Shown piece by piece: positions 9,334-24,547 of a stretch of 64,000 nucleotides of DNA. The DNA is from Verpa conica (taxonomy: Eukaryota > Ascomycota > Pezizomycetes > Pezizales > Morchellaceae). Under the pieces are notes generated by a model, which was not told the origin of the DNA, ran no database searches, and saw only the letters and a list, made by a program, of their open reading frames with translations. The position numbers and the translations under genes were made by a program. Where the stretch lies: the NCBI GenBank assembly GCA_033030425.1, contig JAUFSD010000012.1:1-64000 (forward strand), in the 5' to 3' direction. Numbering within the stretch: position 1 is the stretch's first letter; each line of letters begins with the position of its first letter.

Positions 9334-10784
9334 TACACTATACTACTTTAGGTTCTTGGCACTTAAAGACAGTGGTTAAATATTTGTTCCTATGCGACGA
9401 ATAAACAAAAATGGTATTTGATATACAAACAATAACATTACAGTAACTAGATTCAATGATAACATTAATATGTAATAATATAGAATATATTAGTTGGACT
9501 GGAATATCGGCTCAAAAAGTTAGGCTACGGTTATGCCGCGTACACTATATATCTATTAAGTATCATTATACGCCCAGCACGATAAATGCACCGTAGCTAA
9601 ATTTGTTTTAGTACTCATAGTTTTCAGGCCCCACAACCAGCTTTGAGTCGATTATATCATCGCAATTGTGTAGGTATGTCTCACTCGTGTAACCGGGACC
9701 GATATAATTGCCAATCAAGGTTTTGAGGTAAAGTTTCCCGGTAGAACTGTTTGCCCGCGAATAGTATATATATATATGTTTTCGTTATAAAAACTGGGAT
9801 AAAGCTAGAAATAAAATCCGTGGGACTTTACACAGTATTTGCTAGGGATTGTGAGGCTGGGAAACAAAGAGAGAGGCTCTGCGGGAGCAAGCGAGGTGGC
9901 AGGACGTGTGCACATTGGCCCCCACTATCGCGGCCTAACCCTTGCCCCTACCTTCACCAGCCCTGTACACTCCTTTCCTTGGACCTCAAATTGCTACGCT
10001 CAGCCTCTTCGTCTCCGAAGTTGACTCCCGGTGAAAGGTTACGTAGGGACCTCTAGGGACTAGCATGGCGGAACCAGCACAATATATTGTTGCGGCTCGT
10101 CCTCTGTAGTTAATAAAAAGAATTCTCCATAACACCGATAGCACCCGCAAAAGAAAAACAGCCTGTCATGAGGCGCAAGTGTGGCACATAGAATGATTAG
10201 TCAGACATAGAGTTTTTAAGCCTCCTAATGATAATCATTAGGTTATCATCCTCTTTTTTAGAATAAACACAGCTGTCTTTGTGGCTATCATTGTTTCATC
10301 GCGTCTTTGAGACCGTGAGACATCACAGTTGTGCTCACCGGTTTAGGGTGTCGACCACCTTATCCTGACAATATTAAGAATATCAAGTCACTAGGGGTCA
10401 ACTATCTATGGGTTAAAAGGTCATAGTAAGTCAGGTATGATTAAGTGATAGGATGTTTCAAGTAAGGAAACTCTCTTACAATATACAATGATATAAGTAT
10501 ATAGTTCAGCACGTGGTTATTTTGAGCCTGGGGTCAGTTATAGTCAATACCTGCGGTAAGAACCAGGAGGAGATATCAGTAAAACTACAACCTCCAAATG
10601 GAATATTTATTTTAAAGGCTTAGAAGGCAGCGCGATATCTACAGAGAAGTAAGGCTGTGGCTGAGTCCATGTAGCCACCTTGTTCTAGCCACAACTGGCA
10701 CGCCAACACATCACTCCTATCGGTCGGGCGCAACAATCATAGACTCGAAAATATACAAACTCTTAATCAAAAAACACTTATACC

Positions 10785-13190
<2,406 letters not shown>

Positions 13191-14859
13191 TCGAATCTAT
13201 GTAGAAATTCTATCTAATAGGTGTTATGTGTTATAAGCTGCATGATTTATTTCCCACCTTTCTTCACTTGTTTCATACCCTTGTCATCCTTCAAAATACT
13301 TATATGAACTAAAAAGCACTGTATTTTCTGCGTTTTGCTTCCTTTTTCCCCTGGGTCTTTACTTTTCCGTCTTTTATTTCTCGCCCATTAGGAGTCTTGT
13401 TTCTTTGATGTCAGAATAGATATAAACAATATATGGTAATCAGTAACTCGGAAACCATTGAACGTTTTGATATAACTACAGATTCTTGGGGGTAGGTGGA
13501 GCTCATAATTTCGATATATCCAGATCTTCCGACGGCCCGACTAATATTTAGGCTTGCCTGTTGGAGGGACTGATTATAGTTATCTTGTCGAATACGTATG
13601 GTACGGGTATCATGGGGGCTTGGCCGAGGAGCGCACACTCTAGTTCTCTCTCTATTACCAAGCTAACCAGGCTCGATATTGGAGTGATAAACTCTTATAC
13701 CGAAATATAGCCTACGAAGCACTAGACTCCAAGGTAAAGATAGGATTGGTTATTTTGATGGATAGTACAAAAATATCGGCATATTATTCCCTATTTTTCT
13801 GCCGATTGTGGCTGCGAGATCTCTATTGGAAGCCAGCCTAACATTAGTTGTTGCTACGTAAATACGTGGTTATTTTCCACCCCTACAATACCACTTCTCC
13901 GGCATCAGTGCCTACATGGAAAATGCATGTTAGCCTCTTGCGCTCACTAATGCTGCAATCATCCCTACAATCTCTATTAATTCATTGGATGGATAGATGG
14001 ATTGCTAAATGGGAATACGAAAGAACCCGCTTAGACTAGGTAGATATAGAGAATTAAAGAAATTGGTGTTTTACCACAAAAGCCTTACAGTAGTTGTATT
14101 TAAAGAATTAACATTAATCTCTACGCGGCAAAAAAGATGAAAAATATAGTTCCGCCTATGGGGACCAGCACACAAGAGGGGAGAGCGACACCGGTTATTT
14201 CGCCGGTACGAAGAACTGCCTGGTGTCTGATAAGAGTTCACCTATAGGACGAAGGTCTCGATAAAAGAAGATATGAGTCACAATAGTGACTTGTTTCTCT
14301 ACCTTCAGAACTCTCTGCCTAGTAAGTTTATAGGAATATACTTGTCCTTATCTGATTCGGTGGTTCATAGTTCCTCAATTAACAAGGTGACGAACATATA
14401 GAACGAATTATCCAGACTTGGTAGATTTAGACAGATTCATATCTGATGAATTGCCTAATATATGTCCCTTACTACTCATTCTAATAGGGTAGCCATAACT
14501 TCAGAGTCATTGATATATATAGCTATGAAAAAGCGGAGTTGTAAATTTAGCTACTAGTACTCCAATCATTTTCTGACAGCTGTAAATTAAGCAATAGAAA
14601 ATGTGAGGTAATTTAATACTTTGTACATCTTTCCCCCTGTTGCATTTACCTGAACGGATAAGTAGCCTAATTGATTGGCCAGTGATATTTTGGGTTGCCT
14701 GAACAGGAAGTTAGGATTACAGAAAGTGCAATTACGCAGGTGCTTTCTACCTAGAACCTATTGGAGGGTCATTTTTGAAGGCTGGATTATTGGAGAGGAC
14801 TGCAGGTCCCGCTGATTCCTAGCAAGGCGGGGTAAAATCAGAGTCATTATCTATCTTCA
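13191..14859. other. Intergenic, no gene seen, one repeat relic
   Basis: No supported ORF. A 47-bp stretch at 13512-13558 resembles 37961-38008 in the same orientation and marks a decayed dispersed repeat. Confidence 0.55.
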
Positions 14860-17029
14860 ATGAGGCCAATAGATATACAACGCATCATTTGTCTATCATT
14901 ACGATTATGTTATTCTAGGGCCGTAGAGAAACCCCTTCGTCAAACTCTATTTCTTTCTAGCCTTCAAGAGTTCTCTTCCGCAGTATACACCATGTCCTGT
15001 TTGTCACTATCGTGTTGTTGTGCCTGGATTACCGGAAGGAGGATCCCTTCCGTTAGGCTCAAGCCGAGGACGAATTCAAAAAGTCACAAGAAAGAAATTC
15101 AGAACACAGAACCTTCCGCTCCACCCGATCAATACAGGAGACGAAATACAAGAACAGCTAATGCCCCATTAACTAGATCCACTCCGCGGAATGATGTGCC
15201 CAGCAACTCACCCATACGCTACGATCCAGCGCTCAATATCGGGGCGCCCACTGAAGTGCAAGCTATAGGTTTTATAGAAAGAAGTGAATTCCCTGCGATG
15301 AGGACTATTTCTGGGGGCCAGCATGAAGCCCTAGGAGAGGGGCCTGTGGTAGAGGAGCGTATTTTAGAACACACCATGCATTCTATTGATGGAAGTAACC
15401 CGCCCCAGCAAATGCCCGTGCCGGGAGATGTAGAAAGTTTTATTGGTAATTTTTCTGTTGGAGAAAGGTCTACGACTGACCGAAAATCCCCCCCTACCAC
15501 CGAGAGGAGCCCCTCCAAGGAAGAGACCATTCTCGAGCACCCACCTGAGGCTACATGTGGGAATACAGGTGGGGATACCGACGTGGAGACCCGCGCTCAG
15601 AGGGGAGATCAGGCCTTTGAAGTTGAAATACATCCTACCCCTCCACCACCACCACCACCTCCGCAACAACCGCCTAGGCGCCGGTCTCGCCTGAACAGCA
15701 GTAATATCGCAGGGGGGGCCTCCTTAGACAGGCCCATATCTAACGCTTCCACCGCTCAAGGGAGGCCCTCAACCCCACAACAATATATAACAATGCCTAT
15801 CGTTTCTACTATTCAAGAGAGACCCCCAACCCCTCAACAATATATACCTCGTCCTATTCACAAAACTCCTGAGAAATCATCTGTGGAGAGATCTGTGGAT
15901 TCCTTCCGTGCGCACATAACTGACTACATCGGTTCCATGAATCTGGAGGGATTTTATCCAGCAGACAATCCATATATCAAGCAGTTGAGCGAGAGAGCAG
16001 CTAATCTTGCTAAGGATGACACGGCTATATTGAATACGCCCGAGGATATTGCTGATCTGACAAAAGTAGCCCTTTATGATACAGTGATTTATTGTGGTAT
16101 ATGAGCCAAATCAATTTTATTGAGTTAGTCTCGGTTAACTTCTACCAGATGATAGTAGCTCGATGGATGACGATATACGGAATGTAGCCTTACAAAAACT
16201 CCTCAGGCGTGTCGCAAAAATCACCACGATGCTAGATCCTGATGGGATAAAAATGCGATTTATCAATTTTGACGGAGACGGAGGCTTCAATGATATACGC
16301 TCGGTAGAGGATGTAGATAAAGTCATGTCTCACATTGAGTACAAAGGGCCTGCAACACAGATTGGCACCGGTTTGAAGAGCAAGGTCTTGGAACCATTAC
16401 TTTTCGAGAAGATCAGGACAGGTAACCTTAAACGGCCCCTACTTATTACAACTATTACAGACGGCGAGGTGAGTAAAGCCATAGTATCTCATCTTCTGAT
16501 AAAACTAGCTAAGCTTGGGATAGCCAACTGGAGAGGCACCGGATCTCTTTAAAAACGAGATTATCGATTGCCACAAAAGATTGGGAAGTCTTGGATATGA
16601 CCCTAAAGGTAAGACATGCTAAGAAACAAGTGTTTGATGTTTGAATATGACCGGCTAATCGGTAGGTCGCCATGCATGTAGTCGCTGTATTTCAAGTTAG
16701 TCAAGTCGGCAGTGATAAAAAAGCAGCGAAATTTGTCAGGGGTCTCCTTCGAGGTAAAGGGGCAACGATTTACTGTACATCAGGTAAGTCACCACTACTC
16801 GATGCAAGAATTCTTTAGTTCTGTATCATGCACTCACCTGTAAAAACAGAGACGCTCGATAAGAAAATGGAAGAACTACATGATAACGACGAGGGTTTAG
16901 AAAGATGGGTACGTGGTCAATAAAAAAGCGATAATTCCATGAGCTAATAAAACATAGTTGCTCAAACTTTTGACACAAGGCCTTTGTCTGGAGCAGGGGA
17001 ATAAAGATAAGCTTCCGCGGCAGATATGA
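14860..17029 (+). CDS. von Willebrand factor A (vWA) domain protein with long disordered N-terminus
   Basis: Six exons: 14860-16096, 16149-16468, 16536-16608, 16682-16783, 16850-16908, 16958-17029; 620 aa. A second in-frame ATG at 14992 has a better context (CACCATG) and may be the true start; it would begin MSCLSLSCCC, a Cys-rich end that could be acylated. Residues about 60-370 are disordered and Pro/Arg/Ser-rich with an eight-proline run. The vWA domain starts after LYDTVIYC. The first splice rebuilds the MIDAS motif DDSSS (413-417, metal ligands D413, S415, S417), followed by GTGL (near 486) and DGE (D517). The end, with RW and LLKLL, matches fungal vWA proteins. It probably binds a divalent metal and a protein partner. 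Intracellular, as there is no clear signal peptide. Role unknown. Confidence 0.8.
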
Positions 17030-18462
17030 TCTTAGATATACCCCAGAGATTTATATATTACTGTAGTGTGTCTTATAAGAAATAAAAGTATATTATCTGG
17101 CATTTTCTCCATTCTCACGGTGTAACTAGGTCCGGGCTTTATTTAAGACTAGACTTAACAATAAGCAAGTGCCCAAGCCTCGTATGGTCCGCCCAAAGAG
17201 AAATACCCGGTAAAATGCTCGGGATAAATGTTATATAAATAATAAAAGAGTCATCTCCTATCAGAGCAGCGAACCTGTGGGTTTGATTAAGTGGATCTAA
17301 CTGATGCCTCTAGCTGACAGATGTAAGGTAAGAACCCTAACCCATGTCAGGGATCACTACCTGATAAGGCCCTCTAGTCCAAATTTATGATGGCAGTTTG
17401 CGAAGATATACGAACACTTATAGCGCCGTAAGACGTTTATGAAATCCAGTTTAACGGATAACCCGATCAATGTTTTCCCGGATGCGGAGTACTCCGGGAG
17501 GAATAATATACACGGGGGGTGCTTATGACTGATGATCTGTAGATATGTAAATAGTAATCTAAAAGAGGAAGAGGATGAATAGAGAATACAACAAAGGGAT
17601 ATTACTTGTAATATAGGGGGGGAGGGTCAAACTAGATATGGTTTGATAAAGTAGTATAAAGGCCTAAAAGTACTGTGGCACCTCACTAGTGAACGTGGCT
17701 AGTTGAGATTATATAACCATCGCTACATGACCCTCAGTCACAAAATGAATCATCCGTTCTTTGATGTCATCTATGGTAGGTCGATAGTCTTGTGAACAGA
17801 AGACAGCCCACAGTACCACACGGTGTGGGGGTGTATCCTACAGTTGCTACTATGGCCAGCTGATAGGCTTATCAGATTAATCCCTTGGCAATCCTTGGCC
17901 TAACCGAGTGATATCTCATGAGTAGTGCCACAAAGGACCCTAGCCCACACGACGTCCGGAAAGCAACAAACGGCACCACACCTCCAAAGATACGCGGTAT
18001 TGTGAGAGTGAACTTAGAGTGAAGGTTTTAGCACAGAAATCCATCTACTTTCCCACAGGCAATGCTTTAGCAGCAACGAAAGTACAGATATTAAATGTAG
18101 CATGTAAAAAGTCTAAAGTTGTAGCGCATGAGTTATTATAGAATTCATTGAGAATTAATGAGGGGCACAATGCTTTGATTAATACGTCATCGGTGGTGTC
18201 ACGGCTAGCTATAGAGTGTGGACAGGGGGCGATGGCCATGGAGGAGGCGGGCATTACGGAAGGTACAACAGGTGTTGTATGCGCAGCACGTATATACAGG
18301 TATACATGTACATGGTATAGGGCAGAAGGGGTGCGGGTTCATGCAGGCCAAGATCAGGGCGGTATACATACAGCCCTGTGTACATGTACACCTCGGCATC
18401 GGGGATGGGATGGATCTCGTGACGATACTTACATGTAGGTACACCAACGTATAGAGCTTATC
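17030..18462. other. Intergenic, no gene seen
   Basis: AT-rich with scattered stops. AACCCTAACCC at 17333-17343 is a short telomere-type match. Overlapping ORFs on both strands around 18148-18663 have no domain and are probably chance. Confidence 0.55.
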
Positions 18463-18627
18463 GTGCCATGCATCTCTTCCATGCATCTCTCCTTGGGCTA
18501 TACATCTCTCCTTGTGCCACAAATCCCCTCGTGCCACACTCCCTTCCCGTGCCACACATCTCTCTTTTCGTGTCATCTTTACAGCCCGTAGCTCCCTCCC
18601 CTCCCCTCCCCTCCCCTCTCTCTGTTC
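18463..18627. repeat. Degenerate minisatellite and pyrimidine tract upstream of the epimerase gene
   Basis: About five decayed copies of a CGTGCCACACATCTCTCTT-like unit, then four CTCCC units (about 18591-18620). It ends about 80 bp before the ATG at 18708. CT-rich leaders are common in fungal promoters, so it may be the core promoter and 5' UTR. Confidence 0.55.
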
Positions 18628-18707
18628 CCATCTCATCCCCCTCTTCTCATCATCACACTTCACCTCCCCTTCTCATCCAACATCCCGAGTTCTCATTTAT
18701 ATCTAAA

Positions 18708-20025
18708 ATGCCTACAAAAATCTTCCTGTAGGTTCCCTTCCTCCTTTCTCACACCAATCACTGATCCCAGCGGTAAATTAAGCACAGGAGTAACCGGTTA
18801 CATCGGTGGAACCGTCTTCAACTCTCTCATCGAGAAACACCCCGAATTTGAGTATGCTGTGATTGTACGCACCCCCGAAGCAGCCGAGAAGGTCACTGCC
18901 AAGTATCCCGCTGTGAGGGTTGTGATTGGTGATTTGGATAGGTACTTGATATTCTCTGCTAATTTACACACTATAGCTCCTACAGTGAACGCTAATCAAT
19001 AAACAGCCACGATCTCATTGCCCAAGAATCAGCAAATGCCGATATTGTCATCAGTGAGCTTCTCCATAATAAAACAGAGATGGAAACGACCAAGCTTATC
19101 CCCATCATCATCCTTGATAAAATTAGGATGGGAGAGAGCGAATCCACCTCGAAACTAGTCATGTGCAAGTGCTAATCACTTTCATCCTTCAAATATAGAT
19201 GCAGCCAATAATGATCACGCTGCCTCTGCTCTCTCAATCACAACCTCACTTTCCCCCTCTTCCTACTTGATCCACACATCTGGGACTTCTATCCTTCTAG
19301 ACTGGAAAAAGCATGGGTTTGGTACCCACCTTGGCACAAAGATCTACAATGATGTCTCTGGCGTCTCCGAAGTCACCTCCCTCCCTGATGATGCCTGGCA
19401 CAGGGACGTTGATAAGGTTGTTCTCACTTCTGGGCGCAAAACCGCTATTATCTGCCCCTGTTGCATTTACGGGCTTGGCACGGGAATAGGGAAAAACGTG
19501 AGTTGGCAGATACCACAGCTTGCAAAGTGGACTATTTTACGTGGAAAAGGGTTTATGGTTGAGAAAGGACAAACTTGGTGGAATCATGTACACGTCCTTG
19601 ACCTTGCCGATTTGTATGTGTTGCTTGTGGAGGAGGCGGTAAAGCCAGATGGTGGAAATGTGGCATGGGGACCCGAAGGCTACTATTTCGCGGAGAATGG
19701 AGAACATGTAAGTTTCCAATCTCACCTTGAGATCTAATCTACACGCTAAATAATTTTGATTTGATTGTAGGTTTGGGGAAAGGTTTCACAGGTAGTTGCT
19801 GCAATTTGCAAGGAGAAGGGCTTGATTCAAGATGACACTGTAGAAAGTTTAACTGCAGACGAAGTGAAGGCATTCTCTCGCACTGGGCCATTGGAATACG
19901 GAAGTAACTCTAGGGGAAAGGCATTGAGAGCTCGTGAGTTGGGATGGGAGGCCAGGCGTAAAGGGCTTTTTGAATCGTTGGAAGAGGAAGTGAATATGGC
20001 AGCAGTGGCGCTGGGGAGAAGTTAG
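18708..20025 (+). CDS. NAD(P)-binding epimerase/dehydratase-like protein (extended SDR)
   Basis: Five exons: 18708-18727, 18783-18941, 19007-19053, 19199-19707, 19771-20025; 329 aa. The first exon is only 20 bp and encodes MPTKIFL; splicing gives the Rossmann motif TGVTGYIGG at residues 8-16, which binds NAD(P). Next come VIVRTPE and GDLDSHDL (adenine-side loop), then ADIVINAANNDH and the catalytic-core strand YLIHTSG. The C-terminal part resembles fungal proteins annotated as nucleoside-diphosphate-sugar epimerases or NmrA-like. A classical YxxxK is not obvious, so catalysis is uncertain. Introns have good donors and CTAATC/CTGATC branch sites. Cytosolic, no signal peptide. The substrate cannot be told from sequence. 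Confidence 0.82.
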
Positions 20026-21458
20026 ATGAGCTACATCACTAAAGTGGGAGGTGGTTTGTATTTTGTGATTCTACCATAGTGGGGAAGGTGGATATGGTTT
20101 CTACGCATGCAGGCTATTCAAATCAAAAATTCTATGTCTCTAGGGTAGAAATAAATATTTAATTAAAGGGCCCAAGTGGTATAGGTGGTGTTTACTGCGT
20201 AAATTCAAGCAATTTCAATTACAGAGGTATAATATTCCTTCCTAAATCCGTCCTCTCTAGTTTTGGACCAATGTGCCAAACAGACCAACTGTGGTAGTCT
20301 CCTGAGCAAAGGACTATATCGCATAGTACTCACCCCGGAGAATTGAATTGAATTCCCGGTCTCTACTCCCTGGGCCGCCTGTCCTCCCTTGTACATGCCG
20401 GCAGATATAAGATATGCAGTTGACCGGTCCAGTATGAGAGTTACATAATATGCTGGTGGTGATATCCGGCTGATCGTCGACATGCAGGAATCTCGGGGGT
20501 AGAATTTCCGCAATTAATATCCCACAGATCTTTAGTAAATTATGGGATTTTACTTTCCCAGCTGCACAAGAGCCGGTTTCTTGATCTAGAGGGTTCCGGG
20601 AGAGTACTCTATACACTTTGAAGGTTCAGCTAGCACAAGTATTGAATGGTGATTCTGCAGTGCCTATTATCGTGGATCCTTGTCCAGGGTATACGGCTAG
20701 TCCCAGACCTCCCCAGATGAAGCAATGGTAAATCTCGCCGTCTTGATAATATCCCGGTATATCAATATCTATCCAAAGACAAAGGATACAAGAATAACAG
20801 TCTGTGATGGTCGTAGGCTATTGCGTGAGGTACACTTTCGGATTGATCACCTCAATATAATTCTTTGCTGTCAAAACTACCTACTATTGCTACGCCTGAT
20901 GACGGAAACGTATATTAGTCGAAAGATCACCAACGAAATTCACCTAATCTACCTCTTTCCCGATAATTGTAAGAGGGTTGCCACATATCCAGACAATCAT
21001 ATTACGTGATTGTAAGCCGGTAAGTAATGTTGGTTTGTATTATTTAATATCTAACAGCTACTAAGTGACTATAAGAGCCGGCACCAAGCAGAAATATCTT
21101 GATACCACCACAGTATTTCCTGCTGCAAAATCCTTATATGGACTTTGGTCCAAACCGGAGATAAATCGGCCTATGCTATCACATCAAGCAGAGAGGTGTA
21201 TCGGTATCCATATGAGGTAGCTAGTCAACCTAAGAAGATCAATAGTTTCACCCACTAAGAAAGACAGTCTTCCTCCTCAAGCGAGCGGCATAGCCGATAT
21301 CTAAGACTATTAAATTCTACGTCTATATACGGCTACGAACTAGACATAAATAGTAATGGTCCCGCTAGTATTTTCTTCATTGCAATCATACACTCATCCT
21401 CACACCACGTCTTGACTATCTCCAACTCTTCTACCTAAAAGCATTTCCAAAGAACATA
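20026..21458. other. Intergenic, no gene seen
   Basis: ORFs on both strands are short and without domains. The last ~100 bp before 21459 (CATCCTCACACC..., CT-rich) looks like a promoter and leader. Confidence 0.55.
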
Positions 21459-24400
21459 ATGCCCCAAACAAATCTTCTCCAAACTCCCAAATTTTCTGGG
21501 CCAGTGGCCATACAGGATAACAGAACGGATGGGTATTGGATTGAAACATTCAAGGTTGATGAAACCGACCGTTGCCCAGGACTTCTAGTGTACTCTATAT
21601 GCCCATCTATCACCTTGTACAGTGGCCATTAATACTGACCTGAGAACATTTAAGGTTTGGACTTGGTTCAGGAGAGGTTACAGTGCTTGATAACCCCCTA
21701 AATGGGGTCTGTGCAGACGCGAAAACAGGCGGTATGACACCAGCCGCATACTTAAGCTCTAAAACACTGAGTTTTTATTGAAGTACTAATCTATAGCGTA
21801 GAGTGGAAACCGACTGTCATCAAGAAATTCAATTCCCCTGTAGCAGTTACCCTTGCAGACTGTGCAGGGAGTGGCCGTCAAGATATCATTATTTGTCATG
21901 ACTATGGCAAAACTTTGATGACTTGCGATCCACATGGTGGTCATATTACATGGCTGGAGAACCCTGGGCGTAAGAATGGATGTGTGGTAGGGGATTGGAA
22001 AGAGCGATACATCGGCAGGTGGCCTGCAATGCACCGGTTGAAAGCCGGCTACTTTACACAGCAGTAAGTCCTTACCCTATAATGATATAACCTTCAGAGA
22101 CTTGCGGTCTCTATGCTACAATACCTACAATAGGCTGATATTATGTGAATAGATCGCTACTTGAAGTTATTGCTCTGCCCAGTATGTAAAGAAAATCAAT
22201 GAACATGGTCAAAATATAATACTAGCTCGTTATCACTGACGTCTTATAGTTGTTCATGGGCCAGCCGATCTAGTTAGTGAACCTTTGAGTCTAATATTGC
22301 TCACTTCATTTAAATTATTCTCTAACCACATGCCTTAGAATACTCCAGCCCCGGTATTAATTTTCCAAAAACCAGAAAAGGTTCTTGAGTCGTAAGCACT
22401 CGAGAAATTCTAGATACAGGGATGTGGTTCTATCTAATTTTTTGTGAATAGCCTTGAGTGGGGACGGTCAGTGATTGACGATGAATGCCATACAGTTATC
22501 CATGACTGCTACACTTCACGGTAAGGCTTCTAGTCTTTTTTAATGAAAGAAGGAGAATTTTAACTTTAAGCTAGCTTCAAAGCACAAAATGGACGCAATT
22601 CCTTGTTTGTTGCTTCACGATCTGGCATAGATTGGATGCGTAAGTCAAAAGCTAACGTCTTACATTAAGTGAGGTTATTACATGTATCTTCTCACTAATT
22701 AAATATCAGATTGGGATGATCAGAAATGGAAGCAATTGCACATTACTGATGGTATGCCGAAGCGACCCGGAATGGATTTTTACGGATCAGCGTGTGTCAG
22801 TATTGGGGAGGTTGGTGGTGATCCAGCCGCATGCATTGTGACCGCCGATGCTTTCCACGGTGCGTTCAAGCAAACTCCCCATGAAGCCGAAACTAAACTT
22901 TACAAGGCACTACTGTCACTGCCCTCTTGAAGCGTAGTATTGGCCCAGAATCACCTGAATGGCAGCGTCATATCCTTGATGTATATGGAACTCCAGAGCA
23001 AATTCAAAGCGGGGGAGACGGCAAGTACCCCCATTAAGTTCCTTAAGGTTATTGAAAGTAGCTAATTATTGATAAAGGTCCATGTCATCATGTTATATCA
23101 GGCGACTTTGATGGTGAGTTGACCATCTATCCTTACAATACCTTCTCATAGGCCATGCATCTAATGATCTACAGGTGATGGAAATGATGAATTTCTTGTT
23201 GCTCTTTTTGGGCCTCCACCACACCAGGTAGCTCATAATACTCTGCTTTTGAAATAATAACCTAAATTATATCCACATTATAGGGTGTGTACTACTACAA
23301 AGCAATTGATCTCGAGAAAGGTGTCTTTGCAAAGTGGAAGATCGCAGAAGAATCTGCAGCACGTATTGCTTGTGGGTGCGTGTAAAACCAGTATTGCCTT
23401 TACAAGCTAATTACGTAATTTCTAATAGTAGTTTTCGTAATATAGGGATTTCTACGGGAATGGGAAGCTTGATATGGCCACAATTGTTTATCATGTTGAA
23501 CAGTACCATGAGTCACCAAACCCTAGGGTCAACCTATACAAACATGATTTTAACGTTGGACGCTGCGAGCCGGAAATCCTGTCCACAGTCTGGGGGGGAG
23601 AAGCTCTTTTCTACGTCCCGAAACCTACTGATATCAAGACCACTAAAAAGTCTCCCCTACTTGAAGTTGCAGGTTATAGAATTACTTTGGAAATTCACCC
23701 CCCAAGTTCTAATATTATGGCAACAAAAGGGGATGCGGTAAAGGTTCTTTTTGGGCAATTACTTGATGGTACAACCGTTCGCAGGGCACTCAACGTCCCT
23801 CAGTTCGGTAAGGCTTCCGCAAAGCTTGTTAATAAGACGGTTAGGACCGAGAAAGAAGGAGTCATATTTTTACGATTTAGCCCTCTTCAAGGAACGAAAG
23901 CCACAGGGTGGAAAACAGCCAAAGACGTTCCTGTAAAGAACCTCTTTGAGTTTAGCTACCCGCAGCTGCAGCTCCCGAGTAACCTCAAGTTCAAGAAGGT
24001 TGAAAGCAAGGAGCTTCCTCCACCTTGTGTCGGACACACCCCAGATATTGATTTCTATAACATGTCTGGCATCGATCTCCGGTTCATGGATAAAACACCA
24101 CTCTGTCATGTGCAATTCTGGGTCGCAGGTGAGAAACCCATACTTACCCCAATTCATTACAACCAGATAAACGTAATGATACTAATGATTACATATATAG
24201 GCAAGGAGGTTGACGCTGGGGTGCACAACCACAATGACAATATCTTCTTAGAAGTCCACCTTTCGCTCTCGGCCGGAACTAAAAATGGCGGTATGTGGCG
24301 GCTGAAGAGTGATGATAAGTTTGACAAGTGTCATCCAGGCGATAATCCCCCCGAAGACTTTATCCCTCTTACCCTCGAGGCACTTGAGCACCACGGAGGA

Positions 24401-24547
24401 TTTTGGAACAAGGATTGCCTTGGCAAACTAATCTATAGGGAGAATGGGACCGTGGATTACCCATATCACAAGTGGCAGGCGGGAAACCAAGGACAAGATG
24501 TCGATGTATGGGTTGCGTTCGAATACAATCCATCATTGGATTATTAA
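21459..24547 (+). CDS. Aldos-2-ulose dehydratase/isomerase-like protein (beta-propeller plus cupin)
   Basis: Fifteen exons: 21459-21589, 21655-21731, 21802-22063, 22153-22181, 22250-22272, 22339-22391, 22452-22520, 22575-22639, 22710-22859, 22907-23020, 23078-23113, 23175-23227, 23284-23375, 23446-24128, 24201-24547; 727 aa, all phases agree. The N-terminal ~500 residues have FG-GAP/VCBS-type blades (LADCAGSGRQDI, GDFDGDGNDEFLVA, GDFYGNGKLDMA), where Asp-rich loops bind metal. The C-terminus holds a cupin motif HNHNDNIFLE (about 619-628). This order, with RWPAMHRLKAGYFTQ, fits the fungal enzyme that converts 1,5-anhydrofructose or glucosone to pyrones (microthecin, cortalcerone). At 727 aa it is shorter than the ~900 aa I recall for the Phanerochaete enzyme. 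The donor of exon 10 is GC (GCAAGT). The last intron is a multiple of three and without a stop. Substrate is inferred. Confidence 0.8.

Larger units (their letters stand above)
7339..10784. other. Long AT-rich gene-poor stretch
   Basis: No supported gene. It contains a short telomere-type repeat (7681-7692), a small triple repeat (9287-9333), poly-G and TA runs, and many stops in all frames. The ORF 9751-10056 lacks an ATG in good context and any recognisable domain. Probably decayed repeat sequence. Confidence 0.6.

Noticed and set aside
9751..10056. 101-aa ORF in the AT-rich stretch
   Set aside because: No known domain, no neighbours that splice to it, and it begins without a good ATG context.
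18148..18663. Overlapping ORFs of up to 152 aa on both strands
   Set aside because: They sit in the minisatellite and pyrimidine tract; composition is low-complexity and no domain is seen.
22736..22930. Reading on through 22860-22906 as coding sequence
   Set aside because: It gives a stop soon after and loses the FHGTTVTALLKR frame; a 47-bp intron with GTGCGT, ACTAAAC and TTTACAAG explains it better.
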